Source: Pegea sp. RAD2-039 (taxonomy: Eukaryota; Chordata; Thaliacea; Salpida; Salpidae). From it: a stretch of 64,000 nt of DNA. The stretch spans positions 310,001 to 374,000 of the forward strand of contig JAQGEQ010000170.1 of assembly GCA_034620365.1 (NCBI GenBank), read 5' to 3'. This document shows, piece by piece, positions 13,980-30,100 of this stretch. Within the stretch, counting starts at the first letter, position 1, and the number at the start of each line of letters is the position of its first letter. Under the pieces are notes generated by a model that saw nothing but the letters and a program-made list of their open reading frames with translations, was not told the DNA's origin and searched no databases. Made by a program: the position numbers and the translations under genes.

Positions 13980-16900
13980 ATGTTTTGGATGACCCAGTGT
14001 GGACTAGGTATAATGATGAAGCCTTTTTTCTGGATTATTACAATTGTGTGTCTAAATGGATTATCATCAGCAATTGAAGGTTGGTTATTTTCAAAAAAAA
14101 TTCCTTGGAATAATTAGATTAGTACAAATATTAGTAATCTATTGTTTGTAGAAATAGAACATAGATAGAAGGTAATCTTATGTACAATTTTGTATTTCCT
14201 TGTTAGAGTTCTGCTTTGTTTTAAATGTTTACATTTCAAGATTTATTCAGAATTTTTAAAAGATCATAAAATAATCATTAATATCTTTAATTTACTTATT
14301 TAAAATAAAAATTGCGTAAGCCTAAAATATTAAGTCTGTTTAGTAAGTTATAAAAAAAAACTTTAGAAAAAGTGCAGAATTTATTTCACAACTATGTAAT
14401 AAACATTTCTTTTTTATATGTATATAGTTACCTGTAAAATACAACGTACAAAGTATGCACAAAACTTTGAAAATTAAGCACTTTGACATTCGGCATTAGA
14501 CAGTTTTTCATTCTCAAGAACAAATCTTTATAAGCGATCTCCCCAAAAATTAAATACTGAGTTTTGTTATACTCATGTTGTTTGCTAATGATGTATTTTG
14601 GTTAATTATGAATAAGAAGGAACCTTAAGTTTACATTTATAAATACTTAAGTAGAATATTTCTATACTTCAGTTTAAGATAATTTGTAAGGCTTAAAATC
14701 ATTAAAAGCTACTTTTCTAGATTACAGTTCAATAAAGAAAACAGATTTAATGCAAGATTTTTAAGTAGTAAAGATAAAATTCTTTCAAAACAATAGTCTT
14801 TAATTTATTATGATTATTTTGTAATTGTAACTTTGAAATATTTATAGTATCCACTTCATAGATATCAAATATTCAGTTTTTGTATAATTAATTATCGTTA
14901 ACCCTTTGATGAATCATACTTTTTTAGCACTATACTATTTCATTCTTTACAAATGAACAATCCTACAATTATCTTTAGATAATATATACATTGAAACATA
15001 ACTTCTATTATAAACTACAATGCTTGCCCTAAAATGAGAAACTGTCATAACATTACAAATTAGTACAATATACAACTTTGTATTTATTATTTATTTGCTT
15101 TCAACCTTTTGAACATCTTTAATTACATTTTATTAGTGTGGTTCAAAGGTAACAGTAATATATAATATTAAAGATAAATCAATAGTTTTGTAATCAGTCT
15201 AATCTTATAAGATTTAAAGTTAATTAATAGACTGGCGTAAGCACAAAAAAAAACATTTTCTTGAGTTTTATACTATTCATTTGTATACTGCAATCGTATA
15301 AAAATCTTTTGATTTTTTTAACTAAAATTTTTCAGCTTATGTTTTTAAATTTAATTCTATAAGTAATATAATAAATTAACTATTTATTTCATATGTAGGT
15401 GGTTGTTTTTATTAACCATATCTATAACAATATTTAACAAGTACTTAAATTTAGTTTTTTCATTAGATGTAAAACATTTGAACTTATGAAATATAGTTAA
15501 AATCATAGAAACCAACAATATATAAATATTTCCGTTTTAGAATTGATAAAATTGTGTACTACTTAGTATTTATCATTACTTCCTTTATTGCAAATTAGAT
15601 AGTTTTAGTAAATACGCTTATATCGCATTAGGAAGCTAACAAAACTCTGTTATTGTTATAGAGCAGTTTAAATCACTTAGTTGTAGTTGTATAAACATTA
15701 CATTTGTTATGTTCTTTGGTTGTACATTGAAGCTAGAACTAAAATAACTTATTATTAAAACAAATTTTCTAAACTAAACTAAGGGCAAATATTTTGGGGT
15801 TTCATCGATGAAAATAAAGTTTTTATAGATAAATTTTGTATTGAAATTGCAACATTTCTAAAAGCTTAATTTTTCAAGAACTCCTTTCCGAATATGATAA
15901 TACAAAATACTGTATTGATCAGTTAGATGAAATTATTTGAGATAAATTAATTTCGTTTAAATTTAATAGTATATTCATAGAAAGTAAAAGCTTAATATCA
16001 TACAACAATATTCAAATTAAAAAACAGTTTGAATTAGTTAGTTGGCTTCAATAAAGTTAACTTTTTCTAAATAGCAGTAAAAGAATATACAAAAAAATAC
16101 TTACAAAGCAACAAACTTAATACAACAAATAGCTTTCTAAAAAATTTTATTTTTACTAAAATATATATTTGCTTCTACAGCACATTCCAATATGACGTTT
16201 GCTTTAGTTTGTTGACTTTCTAACCCAAATTTATCTTTTGGTCATTGTAGATATCGAAATAGATCGAATCGAACCTAGAGCAGGAGGAAGTGGAGGTGCG
16301 GTAAAGATCAAGGCTTTCGGCAAAAGTGAGTTACACTTCTTACTTTAATGACTTGATTATTTTTCTTCTAAATGAAAATCTATGTCAATATGATTGTCTG
16401 TTGCTCTGCAATAATTGTTGTCCAGATTTTGATAAAGAGCTTGACTGGGAGAATAATAGACCAAGAACACAAATGTTTCTGGTATCAACACTTCGTGAAT
16501 ATGAATGTGATTATCACCAAGCAGAAAGTGATGAGCTTCAAGCTGTATGCTACACCAGGTACTTATAATTTATTTAATTTTTAGGTCTTAATCTATTTTC
16601 ATTTATATGCGAATACTTAAAAGCAATGAAAAGTATTTAAATAAGTTCTTTTTGAGTCTTTAAAATATTTCATAAGCTGTTTTAATTAATAACTAATAAT
16701 TTTTAATCTGTATTCTAATTTGCAATGCAACTTCTTAGGCCAATGCAGCCTGGTAGATATTATTTGCGAATGAAGGTAGCTGGTGTGTGGTTAGAACGTA
16801 AACAATACTGCTCAAAACATTTTTATTCGTCGCAATGTTCTTTTACGGTCAGTTGCTTTTTAAATCTTCAAAAAAAGTTATTTTGATAACTTTATTCAGT

Positions 16901-18180
16901 TTTTCCTTTTAATTATGTGAAAAATCACCAACAACTTACTTTTTTAAGTCATAATATTACAAACGGTTTTATTAATAGGTAAATGATGGACGGGTACCAA
17001 CAATAGAAAGATTAGAAAAAGTTTCATCACCTCCTCATGAAACGGTTACATTCAGTGGTCAAATCTTCACAGATATCATTGCGTCTTCTAATGCAACTGC
17101 TTCTAATGGCAAGACGGCTAATTTAAAGCGAGTTTGGTTGACTTCTGGTCAATGTGGTCTTTATCGGGGTGTTGATGAATTGTAAGTTAAATATGTTTTT
17201 AAACATACATTTTCTTTTAAACATATTGAATTTAATTCTGGAGTTTTGTTTGACCAAATTAAGATATCAAGTGTTACACGAGCTAATAAAATAATAACAT
17301 CAGTTGTTATAAAGTGCTAAAATCTTTGAAAACTATTAATTTTTTTATAACTAAGACGATCTTTTAAAATCCAATCTTTTGTAGTCATATGTCTTTATAC
17401 GTAACACAACTATTCATATTTACTCACAAAATTCAATATCAATTGTAAATGAATATTTAAGCACTCCTTTTGATATTGAAAATCGAAACTTGTGATGGTT
17501 TGAATATTTTCAGCTTTGGATTGCAAGTAAATGAGGAATCAGATGAAGGAACCATAACGTGTTATGTTACTAGCTCTTATGTCGGAAATCAAAACATATC
17601 TTTCATAATTGATGGTGAATATGGTCGGTCCGTTGTAGACAAAAACCTTTTGCGTGTTAGCGCAGATAATGAAATCCACATGTATCAAACTTATGCAGGT
17701 GTGTAGGGCCTCTTCTAAACAAACTGACTGATTAGTTAAAATCAACAAATATACCTTTCTATGATTGGTTCAATAATTTAAGTAAATTAAGAAGTGTAAA
17801 AGTAGTATTAATAAGCTGTTTGCTCATTAACCTTTGTTACTAATTTCGTTGCAGTTGTTGAAGATATCAATCCTAAGTCGGGAAGCTTATTAGGTGGTAC
17901 AATATTGCAAATAAAAGGAAAATATTTTGATGATTTATCAGGAGCAAAAGCAAAAGTATTATTTATTCTCTAAAAAGAGTTTTCTAAATTATATCAATTA
18001 TATTTCAGGTTAAAGTTGGCGATGCTAACTGCAAAGTAAATTCTGTTAAAGATAATGAGATTACTTGCACCGTTGAAGGCAAGCCATCTGAATCACAAGA
18101 CTTCTACCCTGGTGGTAGAGGTGCTAACATTGAGATGGTAGCAGCGCCTAATGTGACATATGAAAATTACACTACATCAG
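13980..18180 (+). other. PKHD1L1: PKHD1L1 block 1: signal peptide and IPT/TIG 1-3
   Basis: Exons 13980-14079, 16251-16325, 16426-16558, 16739-16847, 16979-17181, 17514-17698, 17855-17955, 18009-18180. The first exon encodes a hydrophobic leader (FFWIITIVCLNGLSSA). Translation could start at 13980 or at the double ATG at 14013/14016, which gives a more typical signal peptide. IPT 1 opens with RIEPRAGGSGG and IPT 3 with INPKSGSLLGG, the usual IPT/TIG entry motif. Confidence 0.85.
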
Positions 18181-21100
18181 GTTAACAACTCACATTAAAA
18201 CAAATAATGCAAAACTATTTGTATCATATTTCATACTCTTATATAAAGTAATTTTGTTATAGAAGAGTATATGGAAATATTCTTAGAAGTAGTAAATGCA
18301 ACAGCTGATGATTTAGATTTGACTTATCAATCACAAGTTCTCGGATTCTTCGTTCCTTCAATTACTGCAAATTATAAGTTTCGTTTGGAATCTACACATT
18401 TAGAAGATAAAGGAGATTGGAATCTTTATTTCGAAACTGAAAACAAGACATTAGTTAGTTTAAATAGAAATTAATTATCCCTATACATAGTTTAAAACCT
18501 GAAACTCTGCTCTATTACTTAATAAGACAGTTGTTAGTTGATCCCAAACTGTTTCAGGTTTATCATCTAAATTCTAAATTCATTTTATATGTATGAATTA
18601 GGCTCTATTTTATTTAGTTTTGTTTATCTATGAAGATGAAAACAATTTGCTATTTTTGATTAATATAATTGTGATCTTAAAACAAACGACCAAAATAGAT
18701 TTATTGATGTAGATTTAGAAATGAATTTTATAATTCTAATAGCTCCCTGGTTTACAGTTAACTATTATCGCGAAGCTGTTTTTACTTTTATAATTTTTCA
18801 GAGCTTCTTAGTGACAGCAAATGATTGGTCTAAGATGGTTCATTTAGTTGGCGGACAGAACTATTTGTACAAAGCAAACGTTTCGTTAGATGGTATCTGT
18901 GGCAAATCAATTAAGCTGGAAGCATTTGTTGATGAAACCATCTTTACATCTGATCAAACTGGTAAAAATTGAAATTATAAAAAACACATTCACAATAATC
19001 GTAACTTGAATTCATATATGTGGATAAAAACTTATTCAACATTTACAGATTCAGTTAAAGAAGAGACTCATTTAATTTCAACGACTTCAACTGTTGTTAA
19101 GGAAAAGCAGGAAATTTCACTACAATTAGGATCAGAAGCCAATGTGTCTAATACAAAACTTGCTTTAGTTTTAACTTGTAATTTTAAACCTTGCGACAAT
19201 CAAATGTTCCGTATTGATGTTGGTGGACAAAAAACTGGTTTGTCGCTACCTTAATACATTTTTTATTAACTTTCATAAATGAATAGCTGAACAAGCTTTG
19301 AAAGTTTCTATAAAGTTGTATTCAAGGATTATAATGTTACAAAAATTTTATAAGTTACTTTATAATCAATTCATTTAGTTTGGATGAGAAGCACTGAGAA
19401 GCAAGGAAATGTTGAACAGTTTTTAATGGAATTAGAAGTTTTTAGAAAAAATGAAAATATAAAAGTTTTAAAAACTTCCATTAATGAAAACATTACAAGC
19501 CTTGATATAACCATCATGTCAAATAGAGGTATATAATAATCTAATTATTTAAGTGTGTTGCAATTAACCAACTTTTACTTTAAATTTTACAGGAGATTTT
19601 ACTCCTTTTATCAAAGTAGAGACAACTGCTCAGTTAACAAGTGAAATATCTAGTATTTTAGCTGGAAGTTCAGATTTTAAGACCCTTACTTTCAAAAGTG
19701 GAGATATATTGTTTGATTCTATTGAGGTTACTGCTTCTGCAGATGAAATGGCGTCTACCGTTCTCAAAATATTTCAACCTTGGTGTCCAAAGGAGTTTTT
19801 AAAAGATGCAATGAAATCAAACGCTTTCATATTCTAGTTAGTTATTTAATGAGGTTTTTGGTAATCTTTTGACAAATTTTATTTATTTAAATAAAGTTCA
19901 TATAAAAAATACAACCATTTGTCTGTTTTAGTGATGCTGAAGATGGAGATTCAAACCCCACCTATTTTAGTGCTTCCACTGCTGACTCGCTTTGTGGAAC
20001 TCATTCTTTCAGAAATATGAGAACAATTTATGACAACGCTGTTCCTATTCGTCTTATTTCATTCAAATATGTAAGAAAACCTTTTTGTAAACAAACATAT
20101 TGTTTATATTTTATTGACTCTACAAAATTGATGTCATTTTTTAGTTATGTTTTGCATACATTGGCACTATGTCATCTAAACTTTATGCTGAATTCAAATA
20201 CAAAGAAGAGAAATCATCTTTTGAGGATAATGTTGAGCTTGAACTTGAGGGTCTTGAAAGCACAAATTCATGGAACTATCTGTGCTTTGATTTAAATGAT
20301 AAGCTTCTTACAGGTAAATTGGCCTCTTTGAATTCAATCTGTTTTAATTGATCAAAAAGTTTTCTTCAAACTAAATTGTTAAAACTTTTATAGTTTATCC
20401 TAAAGGAAGAGATTTTCGAATAACTTTTCTTAAATTTGTAAAACAACAAACTTACGCCTTGATTGACAATGTGTACATCGGAAGAGCTTTAATGAAGCCA
20501 GACAAGATTATACGTAAGTTGATTCAAGTAAATTATTATCAAAAAAAGCTCTAATAATTATAAGTTTCTCGTTTTACAATTCAGAGTTGCTTGAAAAAAG
20601 ATTGCCTCCAGCTGTACCACAAGTGCGAGTTAAAAGCGTGGAAGTTCAAAAAATTAATTCTACATTTAGCATTGAACTAACCAGCTACGATTGTGCCTAT
20701 AACTACCCCTTGTTTGGTAAATTAAGCAGCTAGTTACAATATAGCAATAGAAACTAAGCAATATCTATGGTAGTTTTTTGATTAGATTACTAATAAAATT
20801 AATTTTAAAATGTAACTATTTCTTTGATGTTTTGTTTATTAAATATTTTTGCAGAGTTTGCATTTGTTGGAGAAAAGCAACAGAAATCTGCTGATGAAGT
20901 AATTTACACAGAAACTAAAAAGTACTTACAGGTTTGAAATAGTTATTCTTAGAATAACATAAGATTTTTTGAACGGATATAATAAATCAATTATAACAAT
21001 ACACGTATATCCTGTTTGTAACTTTATTACTGAACGTCTCGAATCACAGAATTTTTTTTCAAATTTTTTATATTACAAATCTGTCATTAGTCATAAATAT

Positions 21101-24100
21101 TTCAAAGAATACTTTTTAGCCTTGACAAAAACTCTTCGTTTCATTTGTAAAAAGCATCTTTCCGACAAATAAAAACGTAATTCTTTTATTTTAATAAAAC
21201 ACTTAATGACTTTGAACAAACAACTCATATTTTCACTGGATTCATTTAAAATTTGCAGATAGAAGTGAAGAGATTAGCTACAGCATCTCCTCCTATTCAA
21301 GGAACGTTTGACATTTACTTTGAAAAAGATCAATTGGAACCCATTCTTGGTGTAAAAGCAAACAGCACATATAAGGAACTTAAGGTTCTTTTCGAAGATC
21401 TGGTTGGAATTAACAAAGTAAGAACCTGGCGATGGGGCTCTTGCAGGAGGTGATTTTAGCGAACAACTTAAAGGCTAGAGTAAATATCAATTTATGAATT
21501 ATTGATTGCAGTTTTACGTGGAAAATCTATTATGAATCACCAGGAGGGACAAAACCAAGTATAATCGTTAATGGAACTAACTTAGAAGGAAAAGATGCAG
21601 GTGTATTTGCAAGAAGAGATCAATTAGGAGGGCTAAAAATGAGCCCAATTCTAGGTGACTTTTTGAGAACTGCTCATGAAAAACCACAGGTAATAAAGTT
21701 TCTTCTTCAAAAGTAATAAAATAAGTTTTAAAATAGTTTCAACAAACAAAAATGAATAAGAACACAAGTAATAAAACTTTGACTTTGATAAGTGATTTGA
21801 TTCGTTAAGATTTTCAAAAAGTACTTCACATAAAACTTGTTTTTATAGAGAAAATAATAAAAGAAAATATTTCTAATACAATTGCTGAACAACTGAATTG
21901 ATTGTTTGTTTCAGTTGTATATTCAATTTGTTTTTGGCTTGAACAATTTAATCTTCTTTTTCATCACTCTATTTGGTCGACTTTTTATAGGTTCAAGTTT
22001 TCATCAACAATATTCCTTCAAAATGTGCTGGTGACTATGACAAGAAAGATACTACCTCCTGTAGCTTTGAATGGAAGATTGAATCAACACCAATTGTTAC
22101 ACTTGTTAATCCGACTGAAGGGAGTTTCTCTTCACTAATTACAGTTACAGGTTTGTTATCGCTTTGTATTTTTGCTGAGGCCTAAAACTTATTAAATTGC
22201 TCAAACTGAACACAGGAAGTGGTTTTGATGATGTCACTAAAGAAAATAATCTTATTACAATCGGTGGGATTGCGTGTGATGTTGCTAGTGCAACTACAAC
22301 TCAAGTTAGTTGCAACATCGGTAAATCACCTGGAGGTTCAAGTCAACCATTTACTGTTCAAGTGCTTGGAAAAGGTAATTCTACATCAGAAAAAAAATCA
22401 GATGTTTAGCTTTCTCTCCATGATAACTAAGACTGATAATTCAGTAATCTAATTTCAAAAATAAAAGATTTGATTTATACTTTAAATGAAACAAACTCAA
22501 AATTATGTTTTCATTAAACTAAAAAAAAAATAAAAAAAACTATTTGATATAAAAGTTTGAAATGGTTTTTCAATATAATATTGCACAAAACCTTATAATA
22601 ATTTTATTTTTGTTCACTTGAAAGGTTTTGCTGATATTTCTGATGCATACAAAAATTTTTCTGTCTTATCAACTTTGGATTCAGTAGAACCATCATATGG
22701 TAGCCAAGGTGGTTGTACTGAAGTAGTCCTGAGAGGGTCTGGTTAGTACCTTAACTTGTAAAACTGAAAGCAAATATATAAGTTTATAGAAACAAAACTA
22801 AAAATATATTTTTTTAATTTTTTTTTAAATTTTTAACAGGCTTTGACTCTTCAATAACCAACATAACATTTGGTTCATCAATATGTAATCCTGTAATGAT
22901 AACCTACGAAAAGATACATTGTATAACTGAATCAGCACCATCCGTTGGAGTTGAACATATCAAAATTTATTTTAAAGATAGTAATACTATTACAACGATG
23001 TTAACCTTTGAATTTTTGGAAATAAATATTGGTGATATCACAAGTTTGTCTTCGACTGATTTAAGCGTGGCTGGAAGTAAGAGCAAATTAGTTCACTTCT
23101 GAAATCATTATTTTAATTTTTTTGTTATTTTCGAATAAAAAATTTACTTTAATAATCTTAAACACAACTCCACACTTAACTAACACTTCTACTTTAGATG
23201 AAACTCTCACTATTACCGGATACGGTTTCAATCTAAGTAATGAAGTCATAATTGGAGAAGTGAAACCAAATATACTCTTTATTAATTCAAGTGTTATAGT
23301 TGTGAAGAGTCCTTCGCTTCCAGCTGGAACTTATCCAGTAAAATTAATCAATGACAAGAATGGATGTTCTGTTTTTGACAAGTAATTCAAACAAGCTTTT
23401 TACTTTCTACAACATAATATTTTTCTGACAGTCGGTTTATTTATTTCTCACAAATATTTTTTTATTAACAAATACTTTATTCTATTATTTAATAGAAATT
23501 ATTATTATAATATGATACTTTTAATAATGCAATTTTTCAGAAAGATTAAATAAAATAAAGTATATTCGATAGTAAAATTGCTTTTATATTTATCAGTTGA
23601 GAATATATGTTTATTATTTTTCAGGAGTCAAGAAGTGAATTACGTTTTTTCAGTCACAGACATCAATCCAAAAATTGGCTCACTTGTAGGAGGCACTGAA
23701 GTCATTGTGAGTGGTTCTGGACTCAATTCTGACGTTAAAGTGAATTTTGGAAAGACCCCCTGCAATGTAATTGAAGCCAATGACGACGGTGAAAGCTTAA
23801 AGTGTATCACATCAGCTAGCACAGTGACCCATGATATAAGTAACTCAGGATGGCATCAAAGTAAATGATTAAAACATATAATAAGTAAATTCTGCTCCAC
23901 ATAAAGCTAGTTATAGATTACATCAACCAATCGGTTCAAAAAACAAACCAATATTTTCATTTAGGTTATGGGTATGGATACAACTGGAACCCTTCAGTCA
24001 TCCATGCGAAGATTGGAGATAAGGTTACTTTTAGATGGTCTAAACCAGATTCTGTTCAAGGAGTTTTGATCGGGCCATATACTTGCTCAAGTGCTCTTGA

Positions 24101-27100
24101 TGAAGAATATGATGGTGAAGGTTTTCAAGCTCCACCAACTGTAAAAGGTATCTTCATACACATACATATTCACATCAAATCTGAGCCTATCTCAGTTAAA
24201 AACGTTTATATTAATTAAATTGAATGTTTTTCACGTCAAAATAATTTTTGCAACTTTAGGTTCATTTACGTATCGCGTCACAAAGCCAGGAACCATATTT
24301 TTTAAAAGTAAAAGTTTACTTTATGGTTCTACATTCCTCATAATGGCTGGACGTATTATCGTATCTGAAGCAGAAGATATAACTTCGAATGTATCTGTTT
24401 CATTAAATAGCCACAAAGCTAAAATTTCAGTAAGAGCAACAAATTTGAACAGTTTTTCAATCTAAGTAAAATGAAAGCAATTAAATGTAACTTATTTTTA
24501 AATTTAGCACTCACTGGGTTTTACATCAAGCTTTACTATTACTCCAGAGATTGATGAAATAGAACCCCTTATTTTGGACATAAACACTGAGTTACTAATA
24601 ATAGGTAAAGTAAGATCAAATTCTTTAGAATTGCAATAAAACAAGCTTTGATTGTTTTACAGGATCAAAGCTAGATTCATCTTCTAAAATAATTATTGGT
24701 GGTAAAAAATGTTTAACTATTCCTGGAGGCAACGAAACTTTTCTGAAATGCCAAATGTCTGCTGGTGAACAACTTGCTGTTGGTAAGTTGCACATAATCA
24801 GTTCAACATCATCAAATAACTATTTCAACTGTAGGTAGACATAATATAGAGGTGAGTTCAGATGTTGGGCAAGCAATGATCAACATTAAACGATTCGATG
24901 AGCGAAGTATTGTTTTCTATCCTTCAATGGAGTCTGTTTCTCCAAAGAAAGGTTCACAAGCCGGAAACACAACATTATATGTCGTTGTAAGTTATTTGAG
25001 ATACAGACTTTTGTCAAATGTTCTTGAAATATTTTTCATCTTTGAAGGGCTCAGGGTTCACAAATAGTACTCAAGTTTTTATTGGCGAAATGCAATGTAG
25101 CATAATTGAGTCAAATTATACTTCAATTACATGCTTAACCCCAAGTTTTCATAACGATGCAGAATTCGAAGTCTCCGTCGTAGAAAAGTGAATGATTACT
25201 TCATAATTTTAATGACGATGCTAAAAATTACAAGAGTCACATAGAAATTATTAATCTAATTAAACATTCAATATTTCAATTTTCAACACCGATGATATTT
25301 ATAGAAATATTAAACCAAACAATACTGAAATCTTCATGTATTCCTCTGAAGCTACACCTGTTGTAGATTCTATAAATTATTCACAAATTGATGGATTTTA
25401 CAATGTTACTTTCAAAGGAAAAGGTTTCGCTTGTATTAACAGATAATTAACTAGTGATTATAACTAGTCTTTGATATAGGCTTTGGAATAGAAAAACACA
25501 ACTTAAACATTGGCACAACAATGACCAAGTGTGTAGTTACTAGTGTTAGTGATAATGAAATAAATTGTCAAATTGGAAGATTACCAGTTGGGTCGAATCA
25601 GGTTTACTTTGATGTGCGAGGCAAAGGTACAATTTTTATTTTTTATTTTTTGCAAAGTAAAAGCTATATTGATTTACGTTAATAGCTGCAATCTTGCAAT
25701 TTACTTATTAAATAGCAACTTGTTTAACTTTGTTAGGTTCAGCTGTATTTTCTGTTGATAATATAATTGAAAGTAAAGCCGAATTAGTTTCTGTTTATCC
25801 ACCAAATGGAAGTGTTTATGGAGAAACGAAAATAACCATTAAAGGTTTCAATTGATACTATTTTTAATCATCATTGTATTTTAGAATCAAATTATTTAAT
25901 AATCTGGTAAAGTCTAGATACTTTGGCGTGTAAACATAAGTTTGCAAGACTTTTTCACTGATACACTTATTTGTCAGCTTCCAAGTAGCTTACCTGACTA
26001 TTCTTGGTTGCAGGTAACGGATTTGTAGCCGGTAACACAAGGGTCAAGTTTACAAAATATGACTGCTCATTGATGTCAGTTACATTAGACCACTTAACCT
26101 GTTTGACACCTCCTCTACATGTACTACGAGATTCAAAAGAGATTAAACTCTCTATAACATCAAATGAAATTAAGTATCCACTGTCTTTAAGTTTTCTTTA
26201 TACCGCCGAAATGACTCCAGTCGTCAATAACATAATACCTTCAAGCGGTGAGTAGCTTACTTGTAAAATCTAGATAATCCTACCTTTAAGTGTTTATTAC
26301 AGCATATTGTATGAATGTTTAATCATATTATAAAATAGTTATTAGATAGAATAAGGAAATACAGCTCTTGTTCTTTTAACATTTATTATAAATGTTACAT
26401 GATAGATTATTTATTCAAAATTATCAAAATTACTGAAATAATTAAAGTACAACAAATAAGTTCATCATTAAACTTATTTACTACCAATTTTTCTGATTTA
26501 AAAAGATGTTTACTCGCTATTATTTATCAATGGCAGCGCACAGCGGAGAAACAATCACAATAATGGGAAGTAAATTTGGATCTGGAAATTTATCATCAGT
26601 CCAAATATTTCCATTATGTCAAGAAAGCCTACAGCTCTGTGAAGTTATATCAATCAACGACTCAACTATTCTTTGCCAGCTCAATTCTTGTGAAGGTGGT
26701 CCAATTGACCTTGGAGTAAGTCCAATTTACCTGAAAAATTTGCAGTTATTTTGATATGATGACAATATAATTTGTGAATAGGTACACATCGAAGGTAAAG
26801 GGCTGGCTGCTGTATATGCAAACTTCAGTTATTTGCTGGCAGTTGAAAGCGTTACACCAATAGAAGGTAGATTTACAAAAATTATCAAAAAATCACAAAA
26901 GTATATTTTTAAATAAATTTCTTATTATTAAAATAACAAATTATATTATAAATTGAATTATTATTTTGCTAATACTTAAGAAAAGATCAAAACTTGTTAG
27001 AAATTACTAATGGACTCCAATAAGAGCTTGATGACTAAGGAACTATAATATCTGTTTATAGTTTATAGTTAAAAGCTCTCTTGTCCAAAAATTTGATTTT

Positions 27101-30100
27101 CTTTAAGATCTATTGATGCAATTTTTAATATAATCATGACATTATATATAAAAAACAATTACAAATATTATAAACATGTTGGCCTGAATACAAATTGTAC
27201 TTCAGAAAAATGATTATTAAATTTTATATTAATTATTTGTATCATGCTTGTGCTTAAAAGGAAGTTTTGGTGGAGGTCAAAACCTGACAGTGAATGGTCA
27301 CGGGTTTTCAAATAGAACAATTGTAAAAATTGGCGATAATGTTTGTGAGATAATATCTTACGAATCAAATCTTTTAACATGCATTACACCGAGCATTTCT
27401 AGTAATGACAGCATTGGTAAATACTGAAAATGTTTTAATTTACTCTCTTTACGAATTTAAAATCTAAAGTTTAAAGCTGCATAAAAATACATAATTGCAC
27501 TATAAATTTTCAAAAATAAATCAAAAAGTATTTTTAACAAAAACTTAATTCATAACTTTAACTTAATTCAGTATAAGTAGTTAATTAGTAATCTTTTCAT
27601 TGTAGTATCTGTGAAAATTACTGTTTCAAATGGGGATACTTCTGCGGAATCATTTGATTATACATATCAGAAAAGTTTAACAGCTATTATTACTGATGTG
27701 ACACCCAATAGAGGAGGAACTCAAGGAGGAACTAAAATAGAAATAACCGGAACAAATTTGGGGTTAGATAGTTTCATTTTGGATTGACTTATGAAAAATT
27801 ACTTTTGATCGGAAATTTTTTATTCAAAATTAAAATAGATTATTTAAACAATTTTTATTTATAATGATAAAGAAAGTTTAGTTTACTTTATAACATTTTA
27901 ATTAAAAAGAACTTCGTTAAATTTCATTTCATACTCATATAACCTTTCTCAAATTATTTTTTACAGATTAGGATCTGAACTAACACCAAATGTTATAATC
28001 GGAGGAGTAACTTGTACCATAGAAACACATGAGGATACAAAAATTGTGTGTGTTACTGAAGCACGAGCAAAAGGTTCAGTTATGGCACAAGTGAGTAGAT
28101 AGCTAGATGGAATCGCTTTATGGTTTGACAAGTTCAACGTTTATATAACTTAAATCCATTTACAGGTTGAAGTGTTTATTGAGAATTTTGGAATGGCCCA
28201 GCAGGTGAAAGCGGACTTCTACTATATCGATTTGTGGTCATCTAAATTCACCTGGGGAGGAGTGTCTATTCCAACCAAAAAAGACTTTGTAATTATTGGA
28301 GAGGTTTGTTTATTTAATGAAATTTATTTTTAAAAGAATAAACGTTGCAAACAAATTTCTACATTTATAACATCAAACTTTTATTTTACTCTGTAGCTTG
28401 TATTACAAGAATCTTTCGCATAAATAACTTTATATTGTTGTTCAGAATTTATAATTGATCTTAAAAAACAAATTTTTATATTTATAATGAAATTGGATTA
28501 CGCAGCTAGCACTAAACAGACTGCTATTGAATTTGTACTTTTAAAATTTGAAAGCAAGTCTGTAAATGATTTTATAGGGCAAAACTGTTATGTTGGACAC
28601 TCATACTGAAGTACTGACGATGCTACTGATAAAAGGAGGAGCTCTAATATTCGATGATACTAAAAATGTTTCTCTTCATGCTGAAAACATACTTATAACA
28701 GACAAAGGTCTTCTGCAGGTATGAAAAATGAAATTAAAATCTTATAAAATGAGCCTGTAAAGAATAATAGTTTTCATAACATCTTCATTTTACTGAAATA
28801 AGATAAAAATCATTCAAAATACTTTAGGTTGGCACAGAAGAAAAGCCGTATGAAGCATACGCAGAAATCGTTCTTTACGGTCAACTAAGATCACCAGAGT
28901 TGCCGATATATGGAGCAAAAACTCTTGGATTAAGAGATGGAATATTAGATCTTCATGGAAGACATATTCCTTTCACTTGGAGTAAGCTAGCAGAAACTGC
29001 AGCAAAAGGAAGTACTAAGGTTAGTAAAGTTAAAACATTAACAATAAATAAGTGTTCTTATCTAAAAACTAAATATTTTTATTACTCTGAAATGTGTTAC
29101 TTAGTTTTGTGTGACATCGAATAGAAATATTTATAATAATCAGAATTAATAACTCATTTAGTTATGCAACAGCTTTTTGTAGGATTCTGATTATTTTACA
29201 GATTACTTTAAAGCATGAAGTAAATTGGAAAATCGGAGATTATATAGTAATTGCTACTACTGGTCTGCGTCATTCACAAGAAGAAAACGAAAAAAAACAA
29301 ATTACATCAATTAGTGAAGGTAATTATTGATATAATTACTCAAAGAATTTTCAACACACAAATATTTGGTTAGCTATCTTAATTCTGGAGTTTTTGTTTT
29401 AAGATAAAAAGACTCTAACGTTGAACGAACCACTTGAGTTTGAACATTTGGGAGTAGATGAAATTTTTGGAAATACAACAGTTGAATTCAGAGGTAAAAC
29501 TCAGTAAAAATTCCAGTTTGATTAAGATTATTTACTCATCTAAATCATAAATTAAATGATCTAGTTTGTTTATATAAAATCGTACTTACTATTAAATATT
29601 CCAAAAAGTACTTTGTTGATACCTCTAATTTTATACTAGCTGAAGTTGGACTTCTGACCAGAAACATTGTGGTTCGAGGCTCAAACGACCCTCAGTGGCA
29701 GGATGAGATACCAAAATGTGAGGAAGGTTTTGACACTGGAGAGTTTGCCACTCAGACTTGCTTCCAGGTCATTTAATCTCCTAGTTTATACATTTTCTTG
29801 CCTCTAGTTTCCTATTTTTCTCAATTGTTTAACCTAAAATATTTAAATAATAGGGAAGATTTGGTGAAGAGATTGGTGCAGATGAATTTGGAGGATCAAT
29901 AATGATTCATGCCCCTGAAGCTTCTTCATTCAATGCAATAGCTAGAATTGAATATGTTGAACTGTACTATATGGGACAGGCTTTTCGGCTCGGAAGGTTT
30001 ATCTTGAGATGGCTAATTAGTCATAAATCATATCATCATGATTAATTATTGTTATTTGTCTGATGCACTTTGATAGCAAGATTTAAAATTTCATTATTAT

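Noticed and set aside
20017..20295. 92-codon frame across a PKHD1L1 intron
   Set aside because: It runs through a GT-AG intron (20071-20144) in a different frame from the conserved exon chain.
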